Positions 35,301-43,242 of a stretch of DNA of 48,292 nucleotides are shown here, piece after piece. The DNA lies in the NCBI GenBank assembly GCA_001295935.1, contig LJHX01000061.1, positions 1 through 48,292 of the forward strand, written 5' to 3'. The notes beneath the pieces were generated by a model that worked only from the letters and a program-made list of their open reading frames with translations, was not told the DNA's origin and searched no databases. Position 1 is the stretch's first letter, and each line of letters starts with the position of its first letter. The stretch is from an alpha proteobacterium AAP81b. Its GTDB lineage: Bacteria; Pseudomonadota; Alphaproteobacteria; Sphingomonadales; Sphingomonadaceae. Position numbers and translations under genes: made by a program.

Positions 35301-35732
35301 ATGTCGAAGAAACCGCCCAACCTCCTGATCGTCGAAGCTCGCTTCTATGCCGGCATCGCCGACGCCCTGCTCGACGGCGCGCGCAGTGCGCTCGATGCCG
35401 CCGGCGCCAGCCATGACGTGCTGACCGTTCCCGGTGCGCTCGAAATCCCCGCGGCGATCGCCTTCGCCGACGCCTCGGGCGATTATGACGGCTATATCGC
35501 CTTGGGCTGCGTCATCCGCGGCGAGACCTTCCACTTCGATATCGTCGCCATGGAAAGCGCCCGCGCGCTGATGGCACTGACCCTCGACGGTCTCCCCATC
35601 GGCAACGGCATCCTCACGGTCGAGAACGAGGCGCAGGCATGGGCGCGTGCCCGCCGCACCGAGAAGGACAAGGGCGGCGAGGCGGCGAAAGCGGCGCTGC
35701 GCATGATCGAAGTGCGCGCCAAGTTCGATTGA
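35301..35732 (+). CDS. ribH: 6,7-dimethyl-8-ribityllumazine synthase
   Basis: 143 residues. It joins the RibB product with the pyrimidine intermediate to form lumazine, the penultimate riboflavin step. Motifs: [48 protein letters not shown] (with the catalytic His), [16 protein letters not shown] small hairpin (GGGGAG 35282-35287 with CTCCCC 35295-35300) directly precedes the ATG; the purines come from the repeat. It follows ribBX, so the pair forms a riboflavin unit. Confidence 0.96.
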   Translation: MSKKPPNLLIVEARFYAGIADALLDGARSALDAAGASHDVLTVPGALEIPAAIAFADASGDYDGYIALGCVIRGETFHFDIVAMESARALMALTLDGLPIGNGILTVENEAQAWARARRTEKDKGGEAAKAALRMIEVRAKFD

Positions 35733-35754
35733 GCCCCGGGCGGCGCGCAAGGCT

Positions 35755-35781
35755 TGTCAACCCGCCGCCAGCGGCTAGAGG
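35755..35781 (+). promoter_or_regulatory. Putative promoter of the HAD nucleotidase gene
   Basis: TTGTCA (35755-35760), 15 bases, TAGAGG (35776-35781, within GCTAGAG). Predicted +1 is the G of the GTG at 35788. AGAGGA could instead serve as a ribosome site if transcripts come from ribH. Confidence 0.35.
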
Positions 35782-35787
35782 ACGGTC

Positions 35788-36456
35788 GTGCGCGCCATCG
35801 ACACCTGGATCTTCGATCTCGACAACACGCTCTATCCGGCGTCGGCCCAGCTCTTTGCCCAGATCGATGTTCGCATGGGCGGCTATATCGAGCGCCTCCT
35901 CGGCTGCGACGCCGTCGAGGCGCGGCGCGTGCAGAAGGAGCTGTTCCACAGCCATGGCATGACCCTGCCGGGGCTGATGGCCAACCATAGCGTCGATCCG
36001 CATGCGTTTCTGGCGCATGTCCATGATGTCGACATCGACGTCGTCGCGCCGCATCCCGAGCTCGCCGCGCTGATCGCCGCGCTGCCGGGGCGCAAATTCG
36101 TCTTCACCAACGCCGACGCCCCCTATGCGCAGAAGGTGCTGGCGCGGCTGGGGCTGAGCGACAGTTTCGACGCTCTCCACGATATTCATGCGCTGGGCTA
36201 TGTGCCGAAACCGCAGGCGCCGGCCTATGCCAATCTCTGCGCCGCGCATGGCATCGACCCGAGCCGTGCCGTCTTCGTCGAGGACATGGCGCGCAATCTG
36301 GTGCCGGCGAAGGCCATCGGCATGATGACGGTGTGGATCGACAATGGCTCCGAACAGGGGCCGGGGGAAGCTCGCGATCACATCGACGTCATCACCCCCG
36401 ATGTCGCCAGCTGGCTGACCACAATCGTTGCCGAACTTGCCGAGGAGGCCCGATGA
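35788..36456 (+). CDS. Pyrimidine 5'-nucleotidase (HAD family, SDT1/PynA-like)
   Basis: 222 residues from GTG 35788. HAD motif I is [11 protein letters not shown] (both aspartates present), motif II FVFTNAD, the lysine in [10 protein letters not shown], and motif [11 protein letters not shown]. The DNTLYP version of motif I and the cap domain are typical for the pyrimidine nucleotidase SDT1 group, which removes phosphate from UMP/CMP or flavin-related phosphates. Some HAD enzymes dephosphorylate the riboflavin intermediate, and the place after ribH makes this a possibility, but it is not shown. dapD overlaps its stop. Confidence 0.88.
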   Translation: MRAIDTWIFDLDNTLYPASAQLFAQIDVRMGGYIERLLGCDAVEARRVQKELFHSHGMTLPGLMANHSVDPHAFLAHVHDVDIDVVAPHPELAALIAALPGRKFVFTNADAPYAQKVLARLGLSDSFDALHDIHALGYVPKPQAPAYANLCAAHGIDPSRAVFVEDMARNLVPAKAIGMMTVWIDNGSEQGPGEARDHIDVITPDVASWLTTIVAELAEEAR

Positions 36457-37289
36457 TCACCCTTCCCGCGCTGATCGACGAAGCCTGGACGGCGCGCGAG
36501 ACGCTGTCGAGCGCCACCACCGGCCCGTGGCGCGACGCCGTCGAAGAGGTGCTGGCGCTGCTCGACGCCGGCGAGGCGCGCGTCGCCGAGCCCGATGGCC
36601 AGGGCGGCTGGGTCACCCACCAATGGCTGAAAAAGGCCGTGCTGCTCAGCTTCCGCCTGTCCGACAACCAGCTGATGCCCGGCGTCGCCGGCGCGCCCTT
36701 CTTCGACAAGATACCGCTGAAGTTCGAAGGCTGGGGCGACAACCGCTTCCGCGACGCGGGCTTCCGTGTCGTCCCCGGCGCCATCGTCCGCCGCGGCGCC
36801 CATATCGCGCCGGGCGCCGTCATCATGCCGAGCTTCGTCAACATCGGCGCGCGCATCGGGCGCGGCACCATGGTCGATACCTGGGCGACGGTCGGCAGCT
36901 GCGCCCAGATCGGCGACAACGTCCATATCTCGGGCGGCGCCGGCATCGGCGGCGTGCTCGAGCCGCTCCAGGCCAATCCCGTCGTCATCGGTGACGGCGC
37001 CTTCATCGGCGCGCGGTCGGAGGTTGCCGAAGGGGTGATTGTCGGCGACGGCGCGGTGCTGTCGATGGGGGTCTATCTCGGCGCCTCGACCAAGGTCGTC
37101 GATCGCGCCAGCGGCGAGGTCCATGTCGGCCACGTGCCGCCCTATGCCGTCGTGGTGCCGGGATCGCTGCCCGGCAAGCCGCTCGCCGATGGCGCGCCGG
37201 GGCCCGGCCTCTATTGCGCCGTCATCGTCAAGACCGTCGACGCCCAGACGCGCGCCAAGACCGGCATCAACGATCTCCTCCGAGACTGA
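36453..37289 (+). CDS. dapD: 2,3,4,5-tetrahydropyridine-2,6-dicarboxylate N-succinyltransferase
   Basis: 278 residues from ATG 36453, preceded by GAGGAGG. It succinylates tetrahydrodipicolinate in the lysine/diaminopimelate pathway. Residues ~110-230 are left-handed beta-helix hexapeptide repeats ([40 protein letters not shown]), with the family markers [22 protein letters not shown] and [12 protein letters not shown]. The ATG overlaps the nucleotidase stop. A perfect hairpin follows 29 bases after the stop. Confidence 0.97.
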   Translation: MITLPALIDEAWTARETLSSATTGPWRDAVEEVLALLDAGEARVAEPDGQGGWVTHQWLKKAVLLSFRLSDNQLMPGVAGAPFFDKIPLKFEGWGDNRFRDAGFRVVPGAIVRRGAHIAPGAVIMPSFVNIGARIGRGTMVDTWATVGSCAQIGDNVHISGGAGIGGVLEPLQANPVVIGDGAFIGARSEVAEGVIVGDGAVLSMGVYLGASTKVVDRASGEVHVGHVPPYAVVVPGSLPGKPLADGAPGPGLYCAVIVKTVDAQTRAKTGINDLLRD

Positions 37290-37318
37290 CCGCAACGGCT
37301 AACTGCGGTTGACCAATC

Positions 37319-37339
37319 GGCGCGCGCAAGCCGCGCGCC
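37319..37339. terminator. Hairpin after dapD
   Basis: GGCGCGCG, 5-base loop, CGCGCGCC: perfect 8-bp stem. A second short hairpin (CGGCC/GGCCG) lies at 37363-37377. Neither is followed by a T-run; together they may end the riboflavin-dapD transcript. Confidence 0.4.
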
Positions 37340-37396
37340 ACCGCTGCCGTTCCCTCCCCTGTCGGCCCTGTTGGCCGGTTTGTGGAGTAGCGTCTC

Positions 37397-38614
37397 ATGC
37401 CCAAGGTCACCATCAACGTCAGCACCACCGCCCAGCTCAACGCCGTTCTGAAGACCGTCAAGGGCGGCGAGACCATCCTGCTGGCCCCCGGCAGCTATGG
37501 TTCGGTGTTCGTCTCGTCGATCAATCCGAACGCCACGGTGACGATCGCGTCGGCCGACCCCAACAACGACGCCAAGCTCTACAGCCTGGGCATCACCCGC
37601 TCGTCGAACTTCGCCGTCGCCGATATCGACATCCAGCGCACCCTGCAGCCCGGCGAGCGCGTCGGTACGCTGTCGGCGCTGGCGGTCAATTCGTCGAAGA
37701 ACATCAGCATCACCGGCGTCGACTTCATGGGATCGCTCGACAACAACGCTTCCAACGACGGCCTTGGCGTCGTCGTTACCGGCAGCGAGCGCGTCGCCAT
37801 CGTCGATTCGACCTTCCGCCAGTTCCGCACCGCCGCAGTCATCTCGCTCAACAAGGATGTCGCCTTCGCCGGCAACACCATTACCGAAACCCGCGAGGGG
37901 GTGAGCATCTCGGGGCTGGCGAACGGGCTGTTCGAGCGCAACCTCGTCAAGGACCTGCAGCCCAATTATGTTGCCGGCGACCACCCCGACGCCTTTCAGG
38001 TGCAGACCAGCCGCGGCGGCGGGTCAAGCGACCTGTTGTTCCGCGACAATGTCATCCTCGAGGGCAAGGCCGGCGGCGGCGTCGGCGGCTTCTTCATCGG
38101 CAATGAGCGGATGAACGAGGGCGTGCGCCACGACGACATCGTCATCGTCAACAATTTCTACCAGGGCACCTATCGCCACGCCATTTCGGTGAGCGGCGCC
38201 ACCGATGTCGTCATCGACAACAATACCGTCCTCGACAGCGCCCGCAGCGGCGTCCAGGCCGGCATCAACCTGCTGCGCGTCGACAACGCCCGCGTCACCG
38301 ACAATCTCGCGCCGATCTTTACCACCAGCCAGTCGACGCGCGTCACCGCCACCAACAATATCGACGTCTGGGACGCGCGCAGCAACGTCGGTGTCTCGGC
38401 AAACACGCTGTTCGCCGCCGGGGTAGCCGGCGGCAACGTCAGCGCGCCGGTCGATCTCGATCCGCTTGCCGGCGGCCTTGCCGGGCGCAACGGCGTCGGC
38501 TTCCGCGGCAATGGCGCGGTCGGCGATCTCGGCAGCGACGCGCATGCGGCCAGCATCGCCGCCGGCTATATGCAGATGTTCGGCCAGGACTTCATCCACA
38601 ACTATCTGCTGTAA
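37397..38614 (+). CDS. Right-handed parallel beta-helix protein without signal peptide
   Basis: 405 residues. The opening TAQLNAVLKTVKGGETILLAPGSYG is the usual first coil of pectate-lyase-like beta-helices. Repeated short strands ending in Asn follow (ITGVDFMG, VAIVDSTFRQF, VAFAGNTITET, LFRDNVIL, VIVNNFYQG, VIDNNTVLDSARSGVQ). No N-terminal signal is visible, and the C-terminal ~70 residues (from about DLDPLAGGLAGRNG) are different in character. Export by a type I system is possible but no RTX nonapeptide repeats are seen. It could be a polysaccharide lyase, epimerase or surface protein; the substrate is unknown. GGAG precedes the ATG. Confidence 0.8.
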   Translation: MPKVTINVSTTAQLNAVLKTVKGGETILLAPGSYGSVFVSSINPNATVTIASADPNNDAKLYSLGITRSSNFAVADIDIQRTLQPGERVGTLSALAVNSSKNISITGVDFMGSLDNNASNDGLGVVVTGSERVAIVDSTFRQFRTAAVISLNKDVAFAGNTITETREGVSISGLANGLFERNLVKDLQPNYVAGDHPDAFQVQTSRGGGSSDLLFRDNVILEGKAGGGVGGFFIGNERMNEGVRHDDIVIVNNFYQGTYRHAISVSGATDVVIDNNTVLDSARSGVQAGINLLRVDNARVTDNLAPIFTTSQSTRVTATNNIDVWDARSNVGVSANTLFAAGVAGGNVSAPVDLDPLAGGLAGRNGVGFRGNGAVGDLGSDAHAASIAAGYMQMFGQDFIHNYLL

Positions 38615-38622
38615 CGGCAGGG

Positions 38623-38652
38623 CTGGCGGCGGCGGGCGCCGCCGCCTAGGCT
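38623..38652 (+). promoter_or_regulatory. Putative promoter of the GDPD gene
   Basis: CTGGCG (38623-38628), 18 bases, TAGGCT (38647-38652, within CCTAGGC). Predicted +1 is one base before the GTG start at 38660; no ribosome site is visible. Confidence 0.35.
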
Positions 38653-38659
38653 TGGCGCC

Positions 38660-39709
38660 GTGCTCCTGCTGATCGCCACCCTGATGCTCCAGCCCCTGCC
38701 CCGCTCGGCGGCGCCGCCCCCGCCGCCGGCGCCGCCGATCGTCATCGCCCATCGCGGCGCCAGCGCCGACCGCCCCGAACACACGCTCGCCGCCTATGCG
38801 TTGGCGATCGACCAGGGCGCCGACTTCATCGAGCCCGACCTGGTGGCGACGCGCGACGGGCAGCTCGTCGCGCGCCACGAGAACGAGATTTCGGGGACGA
38901 CCGATGTCGCCGCGCATCCCGAATTCGCCGCGCGCAAGGCGACGAAGACGATCGACGGCGAGACGCTGACCGGCTGGTTCACCGAGGACTTCACCTTGGC
39001 CGAACTGAAGACGCTGCGCGCCCGCGAGCGGCTGCCGCAGCTGCGCCCCGCCAACACCGCCTTCGACGGCCAGGAGACGATCCCGACGCTCGCCGAGGTC
39101 ATCACGCTGGCCAAGGCGGCGAGCGCCCGCACCGGGCGGACGATCGGCATCTACCCCGAAACCAAGCACCCGAGCTATTTCCGCGCGGCAGGTCTGGCGC
39201 TCGAACCGCTGCTGATCGCGGCGCTGGCGAAGGCCGGCTGGACGCGCGCCGACAGCCCGGTGTTCATCCAGTCGTTCGAGGTCGAGAATCTCAAGGCGCT
39301 TAGATCGAAAACCCGCGTGCGCCTAATCCAGCTCATCGGCGACGGCCGCTCGGCCGATGGCGCCGATTATGCAGCGATGCTGACGCCGGCCGGGCTGAAG
39401 GCGATCGCCGGCTATGCGACGGGCATCGGCCCGGCGCTCGACCGCGTCATCCCGCGCGATGCCGCCGGCGGCCTCGCGACGCCGACCACCCTCGTGACCG
39501 ACGCGCACGGTACTGGGTTACAGGTCCACCCCTGGACCTTCCGGCCCGAAAACTATTTCCTCGCCACCGGCTTTCGCCGGGGCAGCGACCCCGCGGCGCG
39601 CGGCGACCTTGTCGGCGCCATCCGGGCCTATCTGGCGACCGGCATCGACGGGCTGTTCAGTGATCTGCCCGAGGCGGCGGTCGCGGCGCTGGCGGCGGAG
39701 AAGCAGTAG
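38660..39709 (+). CDS. glpQ: Glycerophosphodiester phosphodiesterase, periplasmic type
   Basis: 349 residues from GTG 38660. The N-terminus is a short signal-like segment (LLLIATLMLQPLP) and a proline-rich stretch, pointing to the periplasm. GDPD catalytic features are VIAHRGASADRPEHTLAAY (HRG plus E), ADFIEPDLVATRDGQLVARHE (metal-binding E and D, second His), and GIYPETKHP. The length and the long insertion after the HD region match GlpQ rather than the cytoplasmic UgpQ. It releases glycerol-3-phosphate from glycerophosphodiesters. Confidence 0.9.
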   Translation: MLLLIATLMLQPLPRSAAPPPPPAPPIVIAHRGASADRPEHTLAAYALAIDQGADFIEPDLVATRDGQLVARHENEISGTTDVAAHPEFAARKATKTIDGETLTGWFTEDFTLAELKTLRARERLPQLRPANTAFDGQETIPTLAEVITLAKAASARTGRTIGIYPETKHPSYFRAAGLALEPLLIAALAKAGWTRADSPVFIQSFEVENLKALRSKTRVRLIQLIGDGRSADGADYAAMLTPAGLKAIAGYATGIGPALDRVIPRDAAGGLATPTTLVTDAHGTGLQVHPWTFRPENYFLATGFRRGSDPAARGDLVGAIRAYLATGIDGLFSDLPEAAVAALAAEKQ

Positions 39710-39751
39710 CGCCGCGCTGCCGGCGCCGACCCACCATGAAAGGCCGTCCCG

Positions 39752-40216
39752 ATGTCTCGTCCCCTGCGTTCCCTCGCCGCCGCGCTGCTGATCGCGGTGG
39801 CGGCCCTGCCGTTGCCGGTGCGCGCCGACGCCGTCTGGCAGGGCGTCGCCGAGGGCCAGCCGTCGCTCGGCGGCCATGACCCCGTCGCCTATTTCACCGC
39901 CGGCAAGCCGCTTCCCGGCGACCCGACTCTGACCACGCAATGGCAGGGCGCAAGCTTCCGCTTCGCCACTGCCGCCAATCGCGATGCCTTCATCGCCGAT
40001 CCGGCGCGCTACGCCCCGCAATTCGGCGGCTGGTGCGCCTGGGCCGCGTCGCAGGGGCGCCTCGCCAGGCCCGATCCGACCATCTGGCGGATCGTCGATG
40101 GCAAGCTCTACCTGAACTGCAGCAAGGCGGCCGAGGAAAAATGGCTCGCCGATATACCGGGCAACATCGCCCGGGCAACCGCCTTCTGGGCGGCGCAGGC
40201 CGCCGCGCCGCGATGA
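39752..40216 (+). CDS. YHS-domain periplasmic protein
   Basis: 154 residues with a signal peptide (LAAALLIAVAALPLPVRADA). The YHS region is recognised from LGGHDPVAYFTAGKPLPGDP, WQGASFRFATAANRDAFIADPARYAPQFGGWCA. The single cysteine pair (GGWCAWA and YLNCSKAAEEKW) is conserved in this YHS-like group. The function is unknown; YHS domains are often linked with metal handling. It converges with the thioesterase genes. Confidence 0.88.
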   Translation: MSRPLRSLAAALLIAVAALPLPVRADAVWQGVAEGQPSLGGHDPVAYFTAGKPLPGDPTLTTQWQGASFRFATAANRDAFIADPARYAPQFGGWCAWAASQGRLARPDPTIWRIVDGKLYLNCSKAAEEKWLADIPGNIARATAFWAAQAAAPR

Positions 40217-40235
40217 GCGGTGCCGCCGCGGGCGA

Positions 40236-40676
40236 TCAACCCTCCGGCCAGTCGACCAGAAAATTCAGATGCGCCGAGGCGATCGGCCGGGCGCGGTCGG
40301 CCTGCCAGGCGCGGCTGACGACATTGATGACGCGGCGCCCGAGGCGGGTGACTTCGGCGGCCGCATAAGTGTCGATGGTCTGGCCGGCGCGGAGATAGTC
40401 GACCGTCACCGTTACCGGGCGCAGCCGCGGCAGCTTCTCATCCTCGGGCATCGCCCGCACCACCGCCGCCACCCCGGCGATTTCGAGCAGTCCGGCAATG
40501 GCGCCGCCGTGCAGCCGGCCAGGGGCGCCGACCAGGCGTTCGGCAAAGGGCATCAGCAGCCGCGCCTCGCCCTGGCTCTGGTCGAAGCTCAGGTCGAGCA
40601 GCCGGGCATAGGGCACCATGTCAAGCCGCCCCCGCGGCAGCTGGCGCAGCGCCGTCCCGAGGCTGAGCGTCGTCAT
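40236..40676 (-). CDS. PaaI-type hotdog thioesterase
   Basis: 146 residues. The hotdog fold is seen in ERLVGAPGRLHGGAIAGLLEIAG, with the HGG motif at the start of the central helix, and VTVDYLRAGQTIDTYAAAEV in the following strands. Probably hydrolyses an acyl-CoA or aromatic acyl-CoA. Its ATG overlaps the stop of the next thioesterase (ATGA). With that gene and sufE it forms a three-gene unit. Confidence 0.88.
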   Translation of the reverse strand: MTTLSLGTALRQLPRGRLDMVPYARLLDLSFDQSQGEARLLMPFAERLVGAPGRLHGGAIAGLLEIAGVAAVVRAMPEDEKLPRLRPVTVTVDYLRAGQTIDTYAAAEVTRLGRRVINVVSRAWQADRARPIASAHLNFLVDWPEG

Positions 40677-41149
40677 GCCGCGCCCGCCGGAACGAAGGTG
40701 GCGCCGGGGGTGAAGACGAAGGTGCCGGCGACATGGGCGATGGGCGCCGCCGGATCGCCGTCATGCGCCACGCCGCGCACAAAGGCGATCTGGCGCGTCA
40801 TCCGATAGCATTCGCCGCGGCCGATGACGGTGGCTTGGGGTCGCGGTTCGCGCAGATAGTCGACGCGCAGGTCGATGGTCGCATTGGGTTCGAGGGCGCC
40901 GCGCGCCAGCATCGACGCCATCCCGCACACCGAATCCATCAGCGAGAAGATCGCGCCCGAGGCGATGATGCCATATTCGGGGTCGGCGACCTGCGATTCC
41001 TTGAAAGGCATGACGAGTTCGACCCATTTGTCGCCGATGCCGTGAAATTCGATGCCGAGTTCCTTCATATGGGGAACATTTTCGAGGAAATTGTCGAGAA
41101 AGCGCTTCTGGCGGCGGGCGGCGCGGGCTTCGGGGGTTTCCTCGTTCAT
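40673..41149 (-). CDS. PaaI-type hotdog thioesterase, second copy
   Basis: 158 residues from ATG 41149, overlapping the sufE stop. A helical N-terminal extension (EARAARRQKRFLDNFLENV) precedes the hotdog domain: MPFKESQVADPEYGIIASGAIFSLMDSVCGMAS, where the usual HGG is replaced by ASGA, and IDLRVDYLREPRPQATVIGRG. The catalytic aspartate/serine arrangement may differ from its neighbour. The two may form a heteromer or act on different acyl-CoAs. Confidence 0.87.
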   Translation of the reverse strand: MNEETPEARAARRQKRFLDNFLENVPHMKELGIEFHGIGDKWVELVMPFKESQVADPEYGIIASGAIFSLMDSVCGMASMLARGALEPNATIDLRVDYLREPRPQATVIGRGECYRMTRQIAFVRGVAHDGDPAAPIAHVAGTFVFTPGATFVPAGAA

Positions 41150-41556
41150 GCGGCTTCCTTCGCCAGTTCGCCGATCCGCGCCACCATCGAGGCGAGCCCC
41201 TGGGTGCGGTTCGACGAGAGGTGGCGGGCGAGACCGAGGTCGTCGAGCCGGGCACGGATGGCGGCAGCATCGATTTCGGCCGGCCGGCGGCCATCGGCGA
41301 GCATCAGCACCAGCGCCACCAGCCCCTTGACGATAGCGGCGTCGCTGTCGGCGGCGAAGTGCAGCCGCTCGCCATCGAAGCGCGGGAACAGCCAGACCTG
41401 GCTGGCGCAGCCACGGACTTTGGTGGCGTCGGTCTTGAGCCCTGCGTCCATCGCCGGCAGGGCGCGGCCGAGGTCGATGATCAGGCGGTAGCGGTCGTCC
41501 CAATCGTCGAGGGCGTCGAACTCGGCCTCGACATCGGCGAAGGTGGTGATTGGCAT
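41146..41556 (-). CDS. sufE: Cysteine desulfurase sulfur acceptor SufE
   Basis: 136 residues from ATG 41556. Family features: DDRYRLIIDLGRALP, VRGCASQVWLF with the sulfur-carrying cysteine C50, and GLVALVLMLADGR, ending with the helix LARHLSSNRTQGLASMV. It takes persulfide sulfur from SufS for Fe-S cluster assembly. The remaining suf genes are not here. A TTGACC...CACATC promoter-like pair predicts a one-base leader, and there is no ribosome site. Confidence 0.95.
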   Translation of the reverse strand: MPITTFADVEAEFDALDDWDDRYRLIIDLGRALPAMDAGLKTDATKVRGCASQVWLFPRFDGERLHFAADSDAAIVKGLVALVLMLADGRRPAEIDAAAIRARLDDLGLARHLSSNRTQGLASMVARIGELAKEAA

Positions 41557-41563
41557 GCGCCGT

Positions 41564-41592
41564 GATGTGGCGGGGCCTGGGGCGGGGGTCAA
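41564..41592 (-). promoter_or_regulatory. Putative promoter of sufE and the thioesterases
   Basis: Minus strand: TTGACC (41592-41587), 17 bases, CACATC (41569-41564). Predicted +1 is 41557, one base before the sufE ATG. The -10 is identical to that proposed before ribBX. Confidence 0.45.
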
Positions 41593-41594
41593 CA

Positions 41595-41732
41595 CTTCTC
41601 CCCTCCCGCTTGCGGGAGGGGCTGGGGGTGGGAAGTCGCGTCGGGCAAGCGGTAACTGTCGCTGGCGGGAGTGCGTGCGTGCGCAGCGTTCCTTCCCACC
41701 CCCGACCCCTCCCGCGAGCGGGAGGGGAGAAG
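41595..41732. repeat. Composite palindromic intergenic repeat, copy 3
   Basis: Left half CTTCTCCCCTCCCGCTTGCG then GGAGGGGCTGGGGGTGGG; right half CCCACCCCCGACCCCTCCC then GCGAGCGGGAGGGGAGAAG. The outer ends are complementary over the full arms around a ~60-base variable core. It separates the last gene of the psp operon from sufE and may act as terminator. Confidence 0.85.
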
Positions 41733-41734
41733 GT

Positions 41735-41965
41735 TCAGAAATCCACCCCCGCGGCAATCGCTTCCAGCTTGCGGATGCGCTCCTTCAGATCGGCAAGGTC
41801 GATACGCTGGCCGATGGCGGGCAGCGTGTCGCCCTGGCGGCGGTCGAGCTCGTGAAGTCGCAGCTTGAGCCAGCCGGCCCAGGCCCAGGCAGCGAAGCCG
41901 CCGAGCATGGCGAGGCCGAGGAGACCGGCGCTGCTGAGGATGAAAAGCTGATCGGCGGCGAGCAT
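41735..41965 (-). CDS. Small membrane protein, last gene of the psp operon
   Basis: 76 residues; AAGGAGG precedes the ATG ideally. One membrane helix (LFILSSAGLLGLAMLGGFAAWAWAGW) is followed by a basic turn and a short coiled-coil helix (ADLKERIRKLEAIAAGVDF), which resembles the start of the ERIxVLERIATD signature of the four genes upstream but ends early. Probably a shortened family member. It could sense or anchor PspA, but this is inference from the operon. Confidence 0.75.
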   Translation of the reverse strand: MLAADQLFILSSAGLLGLAMLGGFAAWAWAGWLKLRLHELDRRQGDTLPAIGQRIDLADLKERIRKLEAIAAGVDF

Positions 41966-41976
41966 GGCGATCCTCC

Positions 41977-42234
41977 TTAGCGGTCCTTGAGGGCGTCGAT
42001 TTCGTCCGACAGCCGGCGCGCCGGGTCGGTGGCGAGGCGTTCGAGCACCTTGATGCGGTCGTTGAGCCGCGCGACTTCGCTGCGCAGCTGCGCGGCCTCC
42101 GCGGCGCTGGCGCCATCGTCGGCGAGCGCGGCGCGGAGGCGGCGGCCGACGCGCGGCTCGCCGTAGCGAGCGCGAAGTACCCGGCCGATCGTGGTGATCA
42201 GCACGATCAGCACAACCATTTCTGCCCAATGCAT
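41977..42234 (-). CDS. PspB-like small membrane protein, tandem paralogue 4
   Basis: 85 residues; AAAGGGA precedes the ATG. One N-terminal helix (AEMVVLIVLITTIGRVL), the basic link RARYGEP (RARHGYP in a paralogue), and a C-terminal coiled coil ending LNDRIKVLERLATDPARRLSDEIDALKDR-like signature (positions 42042-41980). The topology matches PspB: short membrane anchor plus cytoplasmic leucine-zipper helix. Confidence 0.78.
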   Translation of the reverse strand: MHWAEMVVLIVLITTIGRVLRARYGEPRVGRRLRAALADDGASAAEAAQLRSEVARLNDRIKVLERLATDPARRLSDEIDALKDR

Positions 42235-42263
42235 GGGGTGGTCCCTTTGTCTGGAAGCGGTGG

Positions 42264-42590
42264 CTAGTTGACCGATTTCGGCGCCAGGCGGTCGATCTCG
42301 GCGGCCAGGCGGGTCGGGCCATCGGTGGCGATGCGTTCGAGCACCTGGAGGCGATCCTTGATGCTACCAAGCTCGGCCTTGAGCTGGGCATTTTCCTGGG
42401 TGATCAGGCGGATGCGTTCGACCTGCTCGCTGCTCTGCATCGGCAACAGCGGCTTGCCCCAGCTCGATTCGAGCGGATAGCCGTGACGGACCTTGAGCCA
42501 GGTCGTCGCGACCCAGCCGAGCGAGGCGGTGGCGACGCCGAGGCCGAGCACCGGCGACAGCATGTCGATGATGACGGGATCGATTGCCAT
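42264..42590 (-). CDS. PspB-like small membrane protein, tandem paralogue 3
   Basis: 108 residues; GAGGA lies before the ATG. The membrane segment is LSPVLGLGVATASLGWVATTWL, followed by KVRHGYPLESSWG, almost the same as in paralogue 1 (RARHGYPIENEWG). A coiled coil (VERIRLITQENAQLKAELG) leads to the signature LQVLERIATDGPTRLAAEID. The shared middle and end show origin by tandem duplication. No enzymatic motif. Confidence 0.8.
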   Translation of the reverse strand: MAIDPVIIDMLSPVLGLGVATASLGWVATTWLKVRHGYPLESSWGKPLLPMQSSEQVERIRLITQENAQLKAELGSIKDRLQVLERIATDGPTRLAAEIDRLAPKSVN

Positions 42591-42599
42591 GTCAGGTCC

Positions 42600-42905
42600 T
42601 CAATTGCGGGCGTTGACGTCGCGCAGCGGCGGCATCGGCGCCGCCGGTGGCGTATCGCGGAGTGCTTCGATCTGCGCCGTCAGCCCCTCGTTGCGATCGG
42701 TGACGATGCGGTTGAGCACGGCGACGCGCTCTTCGAGGGTGGCGATCTTGGCGGCATATTGCGCCGCCTGCTCGGCGGTAACCTTGGCCGTCACTTCGAG
42801 GCGCTTTTCCTGCAGCTTCGCCAGGCGGTTGACGATCGAATAGACGATCCCCAGCACCGGGATCAGCATCGCCGTGATCGGGATCAGGAAGGGACTGATT
42901 TCCAT
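42600..42905 (-). CDS. PspB-like small membrane protein, tandem paralogue 2 (divergent)
   Basis: 101 residues; GAAGGA precedes the ATG. Membrane segment FLIPITAMLIPVLGIVYSIV, then a long coiled coil (LAKLQEKRLEVTAKVTAEQAA) and a drifted signature RVAVLNRIVTDRNEGLTAQI, ending in a proline-rich tail. It lacks the RHGYP link of its neighbours. The order of parts still matches the group. Confidence 0.78.
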   Translation of the reverse strand: MEISPFLIPITAMLIPVLGIVYSIVNRLAKLQEKRLEVTAKVTAEQAAQYAAKIATLEERVAVLNRIVTDRNEGLTAQIEALRDTPPAAPMPPLRDVNARN

Positions 42906-42916
42906 CGCAAGGTCCT

Positions 42917-43210
42917 TCAGCGCAGTTTGTCGATTTCGGCGGTCAGCCGGGCGGGGGTGTCGGTGGCGATGCGTTCGAGCACCGCCAGCCGCTCCTCGAG
43001 CCGGCCCATCCGGCCGCGCAGCATCTCGTTCTCGCTTTCGAGCAGGGCGTTCTGGCGCTTCAGCTCAACGGGGCCGTCCTTGCCGATGGTGCCACCCCAT
43101 TCATTCTCGATCGGGTAGCCATGGCGGGCGCGGATGGCGGTGGTGATGATCCAGGCGATGAAGCTCATCGCGATGATCGAAAGCACAAAGGCGGGTCCGC
43201 CCATATCCAT
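42917..43210 (-). CDS. PspB-like small membrane protein, tandem paralogue 1
   Basis: 97 residues; AAGGGG precedes the ATG. Membrane segment FVLSIIAMSFIAWIITTAI, link RARHGYPIENEWGG, coiled coil ELKRQNALLESENEMLRGRM, and the clearest form of the signature ERLAVLERIATDTPARLTAE followed by IDKLR. It follows the long PspC, which ends in a related RLxxEIDSLR tail. Likely part of an inner-membrane Psp sensor complex. Confidence 0.82.
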   Translation of the reverse strand: MDMGGPAFVLSIIAMSFIAWIITTAIRARHGYPIENEWGGTIGKDGPVELKRQNALLESENEMLRGRMGRLEERLAVLERIATDTPARLTAEIDKLR

Positions 43211-43242
43211 GTCGTGTCCCCTTGCAGCGCGCCGGGCGTGGC

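Noticed and set aside
41550-41980. Open frames across the third palindromic repeat and the start of the last psp gene
   Set aside because: They translate the repeat arms (PLPLAGGAGGG-like peptides) that also appear at the other repeat copies; no start signals.
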